Source: Bacillota bacterium (lineage in GTDB: Bacteria; Bacillota; Clostridia; Christensenellales; CAG-138). From it: 64,000 nt of DNA. Below are positions 34,628 to 42,420 of this stretch, piece after piece (positions within the stretch are counted from its first letter, which is position 1; each line of letters opens with the position of its first letter). The notes below the pieces were generated by a model. That model saw nothing but the letters and a program-made list of their open reading frames with translations. It had not been told where the DNA came from and did no database searches. The translations under genes were made by a program, and so were the position numbers. The stretch covers positions 1 to 64,000 of the forward strand of contig JAEWCL010000001.1 in the NCBI GenBank assembly GCA_023390655.1. Reading direction: 5' to 3'.

Positions 34628-35737
34628 TTACAGCCCCTCCGCATCCGCAATCACCTTACATCCCATTGCCTTCGCTTCCGCGTGAAGTATGCGGTTGCGA
34701 AGGTTGGTTTCGCCGTATTCGGTGAGGCAGTTCAGGACCGCGTCGCAGGCGCGGAGCTTTTCGAGAGCGCGCGCATAGGCGGCGTCCGAAATGGTATGGA
34801 AGCTCTTTTCGCTGATGATCTCATCTGCAAGGTCGTACGCCACCTGATAGTCAACGTCGTTTTCATGGAGGATGCCCGTAATGAAGGGGATCCGCTTTTT
34901 TTGCAGCGTCCTGTAGACCTCAATGCCCGTACCGCCGCCCGCGATCACGAACAAACGCGGCGTACCCGTGGGCCGTTTCATTTCCACGTTTCCGAAAAGC
35001 GGGTTATAGCTGCCGTCCGTAAGATCATACAATTCGTGAATGAGATCGCGACGGAAGATTTCCCGCGCATTGCCGTAGTGGGAAATGTACTCACCCTTGA
35101 CGCACAGCACATCGTCCGAAACGCGCTGCGCCAGGCTTAGATCGTGGAGGGATAGTATTACCGCGATGCCTCGTCGCGCCATGTCGCGCAGGATGTCGAG
35201 AAGCTCCAGTTCGTAGCGGATATCCAGGTACGAGGTCGGCTCGTCCAGCACGATGATCTCGGGCTGCTGGCAAATGGCCCGCGCAAGCAGCACCCGTTGG
35301 CGCTGTCCGTCGCTGATCTGCATAAAGTCGCGGTCCTTGAGGTCGGTCACGTTCACGAGCGCCATGGCCTCGCAAACCGCGGCCCTGTCCGCATCGGAGA
35401 GGATGCCGAGCGTGCCCGTATAAGGATAGCGTCCCGCTTCCACGACATCCTCGCAGGTCATAAGCTCCGTGCGAAGCCGTTCGGTCAGCACCACGGATAC
35501 GCGGCAGGCAAGGTCGCGCTCGGTCATATCGGAAATGGAGCGCCCGCCGATGTACACAGTGCCCGCAATGCGTTTGAGGTGCTTGGTGATGCTCCGTAAA
35601 ATCGTGGACTTGCCCGAACCGTTGGGGCCGATGAGCGTCAAAATGCGTCCCTTCGGAAGCCGGATACCGATATCCTTGATGAGCGGCTTGCCGTTGTAAC
35701 CCACGGTCAATTGTTGGGTGGAAAAGAAGTAATCCAT
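34628..35737 (-). CDS. FecE/BtuD-type ABC transporter ATPase with extra C-terminal domain
   Basis: 369 residues from ATG 35737, which follows GAGGGATTGAGC. Residues 1-255 are a standard iron/corrinoid-type ATPase: GPNGSGKST near 38, ISDGQRQRVLLARAI (signature with SDGQ), IIVLDEPTSYLD. Residues about 260-369 form a second domain beginning LFVIAGGGTGIEVYRTLQKK that is not part of the transporter ATPase. It has a Gly-rich Rossmann-like start and may bind nucleotide or corrinoid. The operon lies behind a cobalamin riboswitch, so the cargo is probably a corrinoid, cobalt chelate or related tetrapyrrole. Confidence 0.9.
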   Translation of the reverse strand: MDYFFSTQQLTVGYNGKPLIKDIGIRLPKGRILTLIGPNGSGKSTILRSITKHLKRIAGTVYIGGRSISDMTERDLACRVSVVLTERLRTELMTCEDVVEAGRYPYTGTLGILSDADRAAVCEAMALVNVTDLKDRDFMQISDGQRQRVLLARAICQQPEIIVLDEPTSYLDIRYELELLDILRDMARRGIAVILSLHDLSLAQRVSDDVLCVKGEYISHYGNAREIFRRDLIHELYDLTDGSYNPLFGNVEMKRPTGTPRLFVIAGGGTGIEVYRTLQKKRIPFITGILHENDVDYQVAYDLADEIISEKSFHTISDAAYARALEKLRACDAVLNCLTEYGETNLRNRILHAEAKAMGCKVIADAEGL

Positions 35738-35739
35738 GC

Positions 35740-36765
35740 TCAATCCCTCGCACACTTTTTGAGCATTACGGCGATGACGACGGGCGCGCCGAACACCGCG
35801 GTCACGGAGCTGATGCTAAGCTCCAGCGGGGAGAACAGCGTCCGCGCGATCAGGTCGCAGATGAGGCAGAAGATTGCACCGCCTAAGAAGCATACGGGGA
35901 TTACAAGAAGCGGCTTTGAGGTTTTTAAAAGCGCTTTTACAAGATGCGGTACGGCGATGCCCACAAAGGAGATTGGCCCCGCAAAGGCGGTCACACAGGC
36001 GGAAAGTATACTTGAAAGCAGTATGAGCGCCACACGGAACGCTTTCACATTCACGCCCATACTCTTTGCGTAGCTCTCCCCAAGCTGGTACGCGCCGATG
36101 GGTTTGGAAAGGAAAAACACAAGAAGCGAAGTGATGAGAACGACCGCGGCCATCACCCGCACGTCGTTCCACGAAACGCCCGAAAAGCTGCCGCGCGACC
36201 AGTTGTGCAGGTTCACGATGCTCGCGTCGTCCGCAAACGTAATGATAAAATCCGTGATAGCAGAGAAGATGTAGCCGAGCATCACACCGCTGACAATGAG
36301 CATGGATGAGCGGCGTATCTTTTGTGAAACCAGTAGCACAAACCCCATGGAAAGCATCGCGCCCACAAAGGCCGCGCCGATGAGCGCCACGGAACCAATG
36401 CTTTTGTTTGCGCTGAGCACCATAACCATCACGAGGGCCACAGTAAGCTTTGCGCCCGACGAAATGCCGAGTACATACGGCCCCGCGATGGGGTTATTGA
36501 AAAACGTCTGCAGCAAAAAGCCCGCAAGCGCAAGCGCACCGCCTAAAAAAACGCCCGCGAGCATGCGCGGGAGCCGTATTTTATAGATCACGCTTGTGAG
36601 CGTATCGTTGCCTCCACGCCCGAGCAGGGTGTTGAGGGTATCCGAAACGGACGCCTGCACGCTGCCCAGCATCACGTTGAGGCATATCAAAATGAAAAAC
36701 GTGGCGAGCAGCGCGAACAAAACGATCCAGAATCGCACACGGCGTTTGTTTTCGGTGCCTTCCAT
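35740..36765 (-). CDS. FecCD-type ABC transporter permease
   Basis: A 341-residue permease of the BtuC/FecD family with about ten membrane segments, including LPRMLAGVFLGGALALAGFL near residue 65 and the conserved FVGIAVPHLVK near 260 that contacts the ATPase. Typical substrates are cobalamin, haem and siderophores. It is encoded between the binding protein and the ATPase with gaps of 2 to 24 bases. The start is the ATG after AAAGGAACGTC. Confidence 0.95.
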   Translation of the reverse strand: MEGTENKRRVRFWIVLFALLATFFILICLNVMLGSVQASVSDTLNTLLGRGGNDTLTSVIYKIRLPRMLAGVFLGGALALAGFLLQTFFNNPIAGPYVLGISSGAKLTVALVMVMVLSANKSIGSVALIGAAFVGAMLSMGFVLLVSQKIRRSSMLIVSGVMLGYIFSAITDFIITFADDASIVNLHNWSRGSFSGVSWNDVRVMAAVVLITSLLVFFLSKPIGAYQLGESYAKSMGVNVKAFRVALILLSSILSACVTAFAGPISFVGIAVPHLVKALLKTSKPLLVIPVCFLGGAIFCLICDLIARTLFSPLELSISSVTAVFGAPVVIAVMLKKCARD

Positions 36766-36789
36766 GACGTTCCTTTCTTTATGGATTCT

Positions 36790-37938
36790 CTATTGGAGCT
36801 TATACAGAAAATCGAACCTCGTAAGCGTAGGATCGCTGCTTGTAAGCATGCGGTTGATGTCCAATACCATCCGCCCGAGCTGCGTTGTTTCCTGAAACAG
36901 ATTTTTATCCGTACACCAGACGTTGCCGTTCTGTACGGCCTTGAAATCCTTCAAAAGCTCGTTTTTTGCGATCAATTCGCCAAGGCTGTGTAGCTCGCCG
37001 CCGATGGTGCTGTTGTAGATGATGAAATCCGCATTCTTGGCGGTTGCGTAGAACTTTTCCATTTCGAGCGTGACAGTGGAGGTGGCGGTTTCGGGATCAC
37101 CAAGGTTGTTGAAGCTATAATTCCCGCCCGCAAGCTCGATCATCTTCGTAACATAGTCGCCGGATTTTCGCGCCACGGCGTAGCCGGAGGTGCTGATGTA
37201 GAAGAACGCCACGGTCTTGCCGGTGTTCTCCTTACTTGCGGCCTCGTTTAGGAAATTGACCTGATCATCAAAAAGGCGCTGGGCTTCGTCTTCTTTATCA
37301 AGAAGTGCTGCATAGAGCTTGAGCCATTCCGTCCTGCCCAGAGGGTGCCTTTCAAGGCTCGACTGGTCTACAAGCACAGGAATGCCCAAATCCTCAAGCT
37401 TTTCCTTGACCTCCGGCGCGTGGGAGATCATCGTGGATTCGATGGCCAATTTGCAGCCGCTCGATAAGATCAGTTCATAATCGGGCTCGCTATACTTGCC
37501 CGCGTAGCGGATACTGCCCCGCTCCATAGCCGCGCGGGCATTCACGCTGTACCAATCCAAAGCCTTCGTGCCGGACAGGCTGATGGCATCAAGCGCATCT
37601 AATGCGTCAAACAGGCACATGGCGGAGGTAGCGACAAGATAAATGCCCTTGACGGGCTGGCGCAGCACCGTGATATCCGCGTCGATTTCCGCGGGCGTTT
37701 GCGCGCCCTCGGGCACGGTTAAAAACCGGCTGCCGTCCGACAGGCAAATGAGCTTATAGCCGCCCTCATAATAGTCCACGGAAAATTGCGTAGCATATGC
37801 AAGCGCCATGCTGCGCTCTATCTGCCAGCCGTTGCCTAAGTCCTTATTATTGCCCCGCGTGTCTTTAGTACAACCCGCTGTGAAAAGCAGCAAAAGCATG
37901 CAGCAAAGTGCCAAGGACAAAAATCGTTTTCCATTCAT
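36790..37938 (-). CDS. Corrinoid/metal-chelate ABC transporter substrate-binding lipoprotein
   Basis: 382 residues from ATG 37938. A lipoprotein signal ends LFTAGC with Cys23. The rest is a PBP class III (BtuF/FepB-like) protein, with segments such as LSDGSRFLTVPEGAQTPAEI and LIELAGGNYSFNNLG-like IELAGGNYSF near residue 255. The start chosen lies 5 bases after the previous stop. A longer frame would sit inside the neighbouring gene and lacks a signal peptide. It binds the cargo outside the membrane. Confidence 0.9.
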   Translation of the reverse strand: MNGKRFLSLALCCMLLLLFTAGCTKDTRGNNKDLGNGWQIERSMALAYATQFSVDYYEGGYKLICLSDGSRFLTVPEGAQTPAEIDADITVLRQPVKGIYLVATSAMCLFDALDALDAISLSGTKALDWYSVNARAAMERGSIRYAGKYSEPDYELILSSGCKLAIESTMISHAPEVKEKLEDLGIPVLVDQSSLERHPLGRTEWLKLYAALLDKEDEAQRLFDDQVNFLNEAASKENTGKTVAFFYISTSGYAVARKSGDYVTKMIELAGGNYSFNNLGDPETATSTVTLEMEKFYATAKNADFIIYNSTIGGELHSLGELIAKNELLKDFKAVQNGNVWCTDKNLFQETTQLGRMVLDINRMLTSSDPTLTRFDFLYKLQ

Positions 37939-37943
37939 GACGT

Positions 37944-38450
37944 TCAACTTTTGTTTGCCCGCTTTCCGCGATGCGCTATGGCCCAGGCAACGCCTGCAAG
38001 CACCAAAACGAGTATGAGAATCCCCCAAACAAGAGTATCAGTCGCCGCCAACCCAGCACGAAGAGGCTTGAGCGTTGAAGAATCGAACCTTAACGTGTAT
38101 TCGATCACATGCGGCTGGCTCATGGCGACCGTCTGCGCAGAAAAGGGGATGTCGGTATCGAGCGTTACTGGGATTTTGAAGGTGGAATTCCCTTCTTTTT
38201 GCGTGGGATAGTAGGTTTGACCGTTTACAAGCATGTACTCGTAATGCGGGCTTGACCATATAACCGTAGCCGTGGTAACGCCGTTTTGGATTGCCAGTTC
38301 GGCAGGAGAAGCGACACTGGCCCTGCCCGAGCCGCCGGAGAGCATCGCTTCAACCGTATATTGCCCATCGGCGAGCGGCCCGGCAGCCAATGCACAAAGG
38401 GGCGCTATCAGCATACAAAATACCAAAAGCAACAGGATTGGCTTTCTCAT
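37944..38450 (-). CDS. Exported membrane-anchored protein of unknown function in the corrinoid transport operon
   Basis: 168 residues. A signal peptide (about 1-22, cleaved after ALA) leads into an all-beta domain (LADGQYTVEAMLSGGSGRAS, HYEYMLVNGQTYYP, NSTFKIPVTLD) of about 110 residues. A C-terminal membrane helix (about 140-160) and a basic tail follow. The pattern resembles NEAT-like surface haem-binding modules in length and topology, but the match is weak. It could hand a tetrapyrrole to the binding protein. It lies 5 bases upstream of that gene. Confidence 0.55.
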   Translation of the reverse strand: MRKPILLLLVFCMLIAPLCALAAGPLADGQYTVEAMLSGGSGRASVASPAELAIQNGVTTATVIWSSPHYEYMLVNGQTYYPTQKEGNSTFKIPVTLDTDIPFSAQTVAMSQPHVIEYTLRFDSSTLKPLRAGLAATDTLVWGILILVLVLAGVAWAIAHRGKRANKS

Positions 38451-38454
38451 AGGC

Positions 38455-38937
38455 TTATTTCAGCTTGATGGCGTCGGCGGGAATCAGCGCGGATTGAAAC
38501 ACGAGTACGCGGTCGTACCATGATTCCTTCTTGATGCTCCACGCGGCGCAGTCGATGTTTTTATCAAGTGCCTCCACGGGTACCTCAAAGGTAACTTCAT
38601 CCTCTGCGTTGATGACGGACGGGATGGTATGCGCCTCTGTATCGGCAAGTGCCTGTTCACCCGTTCCCATGTACAGCTTGCCATAGCCTTTTCCGCTCAT
38701 GGTGATCACGCAGGTCATGGTCCCCTCTTTTACGTTAAGCTGTGCGTCCACCACGCGGAACATCGAAGAGCTTGCAGAAACTTCGATGGCATAGGTGCCT
38801 TCTGCAATCTGGCTCGCGTAGATGGGCGTAAGCTCCGGTGTGGGGGTGGGCGTTGGCTCTGCGGGCTGCGCGGCGCAGGCGCAAAGGAGGGATATTGCCA
38901 GGATGAGCATCGTCGATGCAAGGAGTGCTTTTTTCAT
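38455..38937 (-). CDS. Lipoprotein of unknown function in the corrinoid transport operon
   Basis: 160 residues with a lipoprotein signal (LLCAC, Cys21 as probable anchor) and a Pro/Thr repeat linker (PTPTPTPELTP), then a compact beta domain (AEGTYAIEVSASSSMFRVVD, MSGKGYGKLYMG, SWYDRVLVFQSALIP). The GTY-x-IEV opening parallels the DGQYTVE opening of the next gene product, so the two may be distant relatives. The extracellular location and operon place suggest a role in ligand capture at the surface. It is 4 bases from the next gene. Confidence 0.55.
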   Translation of the reverse strand: MKKALLASTMLILAISLLCACAAQPAEPTPTPTPELTPIYASQIAEGTYAIEVSASSSMFRVVDAQLNVKEGTMTCVITMSGKGYGKLYMGTGEQALADTEAHTIPSVINAEDEVTFEVPVEALDKNIDCAAWSIKKESWYDRVLVFQSALIPADAIKLK

Positions 38938-38965
38938 AGAACGTAATACCCTCTTTCAAAATACA

Positions 38966-39005
38966 GCTTTCCGCGCGCGCCAAAGAAATGGTGCGCGCGG
39001 AAAGC
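38966..39005 (-). other. Strong intra-operon hairpin between cbiK and the downstream genes
   Basis: A 17-bp stem, GCTTTCCGCGCGCGCCA (38966-38982) and TGGTGCGCGCGGAAAGC (38989-39005), with one wobble and a 6-base loop. No U run follows on the minus strand, so it is more likely an RNA processing or stability element than a terminator. Confidence 0.7.
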
Positions 39006-39020
39006 ATAGCGGTGTTATTC

Positions 39021-39887
39021 TTATTTACCCATGGCCGCGGCAGCGTGCTCCACGAACATCTGCTGGATCGCTGTATTCTGGCCCAAGCCTTTCAGGACGC
39101 ATTCCACCTCAAAGCCTGCGGCCTCGAAAACGGACTTCCAAGAATCCTCCTCATCGCCCGCCATGTCGTTGTTGGCATGGTCGCCCGCAACGATCATCAG
39201 CGGCAGAAGCACCACCTTTTTAGCGCCGCTCGCCTGCACAGAGGCCAGAACTTCCTCTACGGTCGGCTCGGCTTCCACCGTGCCGATAAAGTAGTTATCC
39301 TGCCCCGCATCGGTGAGCTTCTGCTGGAGCTTCGCGTAGGTGGCGTTGGCGTTATGTTCGGTGCCGTGGCCCATAAACACGATGGCCGTGCCATCCGCGT
39401 CGTAAGAAGCGGTGTCCGCCGTAATGGCGGAAACGACCTTGTCATAATCCGCATCTGAAATCAGGAGCGGCTCGCTGGTTTTGAAGCTCTTGAACTTGTC
39501 CTTATAGGGCGTAACTTCGGCGATCACATCATCGTACTCGTAGCCGCTCATCACATGGGTGGGCTGGATAACGACTTCCTTTACGCCGTCCGCAACAAGC
39601 CGATCCATGGCCTGGGTCACATTATCGATCTCGAGGTTATCGCGCTCCTTGAGCTTGTCGATAATGATCTGGCTCGTAAAGGCGCGGCGCACCTCATATT
39701 CTGGGTAGGCGGCCTGGAGCACGTTTTCAATGGCGCCTATGGTGATGTCGCGGCTGTCATTATAGCTCGTACCGAAGCTGACGACCAACAGCACGGGTTT
39801 TGCGGCAGGTTTTGCCGCGCAGCCTGCCAATACGGGCATTACGAACGCAAGCGCCAGAATGAGGGCAAGGGTTTTGAGGTGTTTCAT
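39021..39887 (-). CDS. cbiK: Exported CbiK-type sirohydrochlorin cobaltochelatase (lipoprotein)
   Basis: 288 residues. A lipoprotein signal ends VLAGC with Cys23, and the mature part is a CbiK chelatase: LLVVSFGTSYNDSRDITIGA near 33, QPTHVMSGYEYDDV with a metal-site His near 122, and FMGHGTEHNANATY with the catalytic His near 184. CbiK normally inserts Co(II) into sirohydrochlorin in the cytosol. Desulfovibrio has an exported form, CbiKP, that is the closest precedent. An exported chelatase cannot directly serve cytosolic corrin synthesis, so it may act in metal or tetrapyrrole handling with the adjacent importer. SD GGAGG, 10-base spacing. Confidence 0.9.
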   Translation of the reverse strand: MKHLKTLALILALAFVMPVLAGCAAKPAAKPVLLVVSFGTSYNDSRDITIGAIENVLQAAYPEYEVRRAFTSQIIIDKLKERDNLEIDNVTQAMDRLVADGVKEVVIQPTHVMSGYEYDDVIAEVTPYKDKFKSFKTSEPLLISDADYDKVVSAITADTASYDADGTAIVFMGHGTEHNANATYAKLQQKLTDAGQDNYFIGTVEAEPTVEEVLASVQASGAKKVVLLPLMIVAGDHANNDMAGDEEDSWKSVFEAAGFEVECVLKGLGQNTAIQQMFVEHAAAAMGK

Positions 39888-39955
39888 TTGTTCGTTTCCT
39901 CCATTTTATTTATTTGCCATCGTCCACGCGGGAACCGCGCATGGACAGACACAAC

Positions 39956-39983
39956 AAAAAAACCGTTCGCACTCTGCGAACGG
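39956..39983 (-). terminator. Riboswitch-linked intrinsic terminator before cbiK
   Basis: On the minus strand CCGTTCGC and GCGAACGG pair perfectly around a 5-base loop and are followed by seven T. It lies between the class I cobalamin riboswitch and the cbiK start, as expected for transcriptional control. Confidence 0.9.
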
Positions 39984-40088
39984 CATAAAAGGCACAACAA
40001 ACATGGAAGATACGCCAAAGGCGATCGTTCCGATATCCATTGCTCCGGAGGTCCGCAGAGCCGAATATGCCGCAAACGCGGCAAGGAT

Positions 40089-40262
40089 ACAGGCAAGTAT
40101 TCTGGCTTATCGCCTGCGCCTGAAAATGGGGCGCGTGGTTTTAAGCGCCTTCCCAAGGGAGTTCCCTCAGTGACATATGCTTAAAACCTGCGGCGAATCA
40201 CAGCAACGGCCTTGCGCGGGAGTTTCACCCGGCTTCCATGACCTGTTCCCGATATTCATTTT
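40089..40262 (-). promoter_or_regulatory. Cobalamin riboswitch, class I (large AdoCbl type)
   Basis: Reading the minus strand, the conserved order is present: GGGAACAGG, then GGGTGAAACTCCC (40218-40230), GCTGTGA, GTCACTG followed by TTGGGAAGGC, and finally the B12-box-like AAGCCAGAATACTTGCCTGT (the last ends at 40089). This is the full-length cobalamin aptamer, and with the terminator at 39956-39983 it should shut off the chelatase-importer operon when cobalamin is plentiful. Confidence 0.93.
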
Positions 40263-40270
40263 TCATGCAA

Positions 40271-40300
40271 AGCATATCACCGCGGCCTTAATAGTGTCAA
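40271..40300 (-). promoter_or_regulatory. Promoter of the cbiK-importer operon
   Basis: On the minus strand TTGACA (40295-40300), 18-base spacer, TATGCT (40271-40276), ending about 10 bases before the class I riboswitch. Confidence 0.8.
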
Positions 40301-40323
40301 GGTATATATAGGGCATGCTTGTC

Positions 40324-40353
40324 TTGACAGAGTTCCTGAAACGGCGGTAAGAT
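40324..40353 (+). promoter_or_regulatory. Promoter of the cobalamin biosynthesis operon
   Basis: TTGACA (40324-40329), 18-base spacer, TAAGAT (40348-40353). The predicted start near 40360 coincides with the beginning of the second riboswitch. Confidence 0.8.
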
Positions 40354-40360
40354 AAAGTAA

Positions 40361-40460
40361 CAATTGAGTGGAGAAGCAGGGTGAAATTCCCTCGCAAGTA
40401 CGTTACCGTTACAGCCGGATCGCCATGTTTCATATTCCTTTGCGGACACCGAAGGATATG
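40361..40460 (+). promoter_or_regulatory. Compact class II-like cobalamin riboswitch
   Basis: A closing TGG (40369-40371) pairs with CCA (40423-40425). Inside lie AGGG-TGAAATT-CCCT (40378-40392) and the CCG-TTACAGC-CGG hairpin (40406-40418). CATATTCCTT (40431-40440) and AAGGATATG (40452-40460) make the downstream stem. The order and the GTGAAATTCC core match the short Cbl-II type (env8-like). The GGGAAGG and B12-box parts of class I are absent. Assignment by eye; a covariance search would settle it. Confidence 0.7.
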
Positions 40461-40500
40461 GTTTAAGATGGGTTCCGTCTTTTCTTAAACTAGCCTTCGG
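40449..40500 (+). promoter_or_regulatory. Candidate antiterminator of the cbi operon
   Basis: CCGAAGG (40449-40455) pairs with CCTTCGG (40494-40500), and GTTTAAGA (40461-40468) with TCTTAAAC (40483-40490). This helix shares bases with both the riboswitch stem at 40431-40460 and the terminator at 40492-40515, so only one state can form. Confidence 0.72.
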
Positions 40501-40521
40501 CGTAAAGCCGGAGGCTTTTTT
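40492..40521 (+). terminator. Riboswitch terminator that also masks the cbiD ribosome binding site
   Basis: AGCCTTCGGC (40492-40501) and GCCGGAGGCT (40507-40516) form a 10-bp stem followed by six T, ending one base before the cbiD ATG at 40523. The GGAGG of the cbiD SD (40510-40514) lies inside the 3' arm. Confidence 0.88.
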
Positions 40522-40522
40522 G

Positions 40523-41665
40523 ATGGAAGTATTGCGTAAAAATGTAGATGGGAGGCTGCTTCGCTGCGGCTACACAACAGGCGCCTGCGCCGCGGCCGCG
40601 GCCAAGGCGGCAACGGCCATGCTCCTAACGGATGGGCCTGCACCGACCGTTTTACTTCCTACGCCCAAAGGGGTAATGCTCACCCTCGATGTGCTTGACG
40701 CGCAGTTCGGCCCAAATTTCGCTCGCTGCGCGATAAAAAAGGACAGCGGCGACGACCCTGATGTAACAAACGGTATTCTTGTGTACGCGCAAGTCGAGTA
40801 CGGCGACGCGGGCGTCCACATAGAAGGCGGCGAGGGCGTAGGCCGCGTCACAAAACCCGGCCTCGACCAACTCGTAGGCGAGGCAGCCATCAACTCCACC
40901 CCGCGCCGGATGATCACGGAAGCCGTGGAGGCCGTTTGCGCAGAATGCGGCTATGCGGGCGGCGTTCGCGTCTGTATTTATGTGCCGGGTGGCGGCGCGC
41001 TTGCGAAACGCACCTTTAACCCGCGCATGGGGATAGAGGGTGGCATTTCCATCATCGGCACGACTGGCATCGTGGAGCCTATGAGCCATGTCGCGCTCAT
41101 CGATACCATACGGCTGGAGCTTCGCCAGCTTGCGTCCACGGGTATCAAGAATGTTCTCCTTACACCTGGCAATTACGGGGAGACATTCGCCGCAACGAAG
41201 CTCGGGCTTCCCATGGGCGCGCATGTTGCCTGCTCGAATTTCATTGGCGACGCCATCGATGCAGCCGTGGAACTCGGCTTTACGAAAATCCTTCTCGTCG
41301 GTCATATCGGCAAGCTTGTAAAGCTCGGGATAGGCATGACGAATACCCATTCCGCAAACGGCGACGGGCGCATGGAAACGCTTCTTGCCTGTGCGCTTGA
41401 TGCAGGGGCGGAACTTCCGCTTTTGAAGGAGATCGCCGCTTGTGTCACGACGGACGCGGCACTTGCGTACCTGCACAGTGCGGGATTGTTACAGGAAACC
41501 ATGCACATACTCGGTGCGCGCATTGATGCATGTTTAAAGAGGCGCGTACCCGAGGGAGTAGAAATCTGCTGTCTTTGCTTTACAAATGCAGAGGGCTTCG
41601 GCGGCATCTTAGCGCGGAGCGAAAACGCCGATCGCTTATTACGCCTTTGGAGGGGAAACGCATGA
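40523..41665 (+). CDS. cbiD: Cobalt-precorrin-5B C1-methyltransferase CbiD
   Basis: 380 residues from ATG 40523. The CbiD hallmark GYTTGACAAAAAKAA is near residue 15, followed by IKKDSGDDPDVTNG near 73 and the conserved GPGR-like GGEGVGRVTKPGL near 105. It methylates C1 of the anaerobic corrin intermediate with SAM after CbiG ring opening. It is the first gene of the 16-gene operon and the one directly controlled by the SD-masking terminator. Its stop overlaps the cbiF start (ATGA). Confidence 0.95.
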   Translation: MEVLRKNVDGRLLRCGYTTGACAAAAAKAATAMLLTDGPAPTVLLPTPKGVMLTLDVLDAQFGPNFARCAIKKDSGDDPDVTNGILVYAQVEYGDAGVHIEGGEGVGRVTKPGLDQLVGEAAINSTPRRMITEAVEAVCAECGYAGGVRVCIYVPGGGALAKRTFNPRMGIEGGISIIGTTGIVEPMSHVALIDTIRLELRQLASTGIKNVLLTPGNYGETFAATKLGLPMGAHVACSNFIGDAIDAAVELGFTKILLVGHIGKLVKLGIGMTNTHSANGDGRMETLLACALDAGAELPLLKEIAACVTTDAALAYLHSAGLLQETMHILGARIDACLKRRVPEGVEICCLCFTNAEGFGGILARSENADRLLRLWRGNA

Positions 41666-42420
41666 TCTACTTCGTGGGGGCGGGCTGCGGGGCGGCGGAC
41701 CTCATCACCGTGCGGGGCGCGGAGCTTTTAAAAAAAGCGGACGCTATCATCTACGCAGGGTCGCTCGTAAGCCCTGCGCTTTTAGATTATGCGAAGTCGG
41801 ATTGCGAGACATTCAACAGCGCGAAGATGACGCTCGATGAGGTAATTGAAGTGATGGAGCGCATGGAAGCAGACGGCAAAATGACCGTGCGGCTCCACAC
41901 GGGCGACCCTTCTATATACGGCGCGATACGAGAACAGATGGATCGGCTCGATGCCCTCCATATCCCTTATGATATCTGTCCCGGCGTATCGAGTTTTTGC
42001 GGTGCTGCGGCGGCGCTCAAGGCCGAGTATACGCTGCCCGGCGTGAGCCAAAGCGTGATCATCACCCGCATGGAAGGGAGAACGCCCGTGCCGGAGCGGG
42101 AAGCGGTCCGCAGCCTTGCCGCGCACCAAACGACCATGGTGATTTTTTTGAGCGCGGGGCTGACGGAGGACTTACAGGCGGAGCTTCTTGCGGGCGGCTA
42201 CGGGGCGCAAACGCCCGCCGCCATCGTATACAAGGCGAGCTGGCCGGAGGAAAAGATCGTGCGCTGCACGGTGGCTACGCTCCATCAGGCGGCGATAAAA
42301 AGCAATATCAATAACCATGCGCTCATTGCAGTGGGCGGATTTTTGGGCGATGATTACGAGTTAAGTAAGCTCTACGACCCCGCGTTTACCACCGCCTTCC
42401 GGCAGGGTATGGAACGATGA
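41662..42420 (+). CDS. cbiF: Cobalt-precorrin-4 C11-methyltransferase CbiF
   Basis: 252 residues. A tetrapyrrole methylase with IYFVGAGCGAADLITVRGAE at the N-terminus, YAGSLVSPALL near 33 and HTGDPSIYGAI near 78, all diagnostic for CbiF/CobM. It methylates C11 with SAM. The start ATG overlaps the cbiD stop; a longer in-frame extension into cbiD is rejected. Confidence 0.95.
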   Translation: MIYFVGAGCGAADLITVRGAELLKKADAIIYAGSLVSPALLDYAKSDCETFNSAKMTLDEVIEVMERMEADGKMTVRLHTGDPSIYGAIREQMDRLDALHIPYDICPGVSSFCGAAAALKAEYTLPGVSQSVIITRMEGRTPVPEREAVRSLAAHQTTMVIFLSAGLTEDLQAELLAGGYGAQTPAAIVYKASWPEEKIVRCTVATLHQAAIKSNINNHALIAVGGFLGDDYELSKLYDPAFTTAFRQGMER

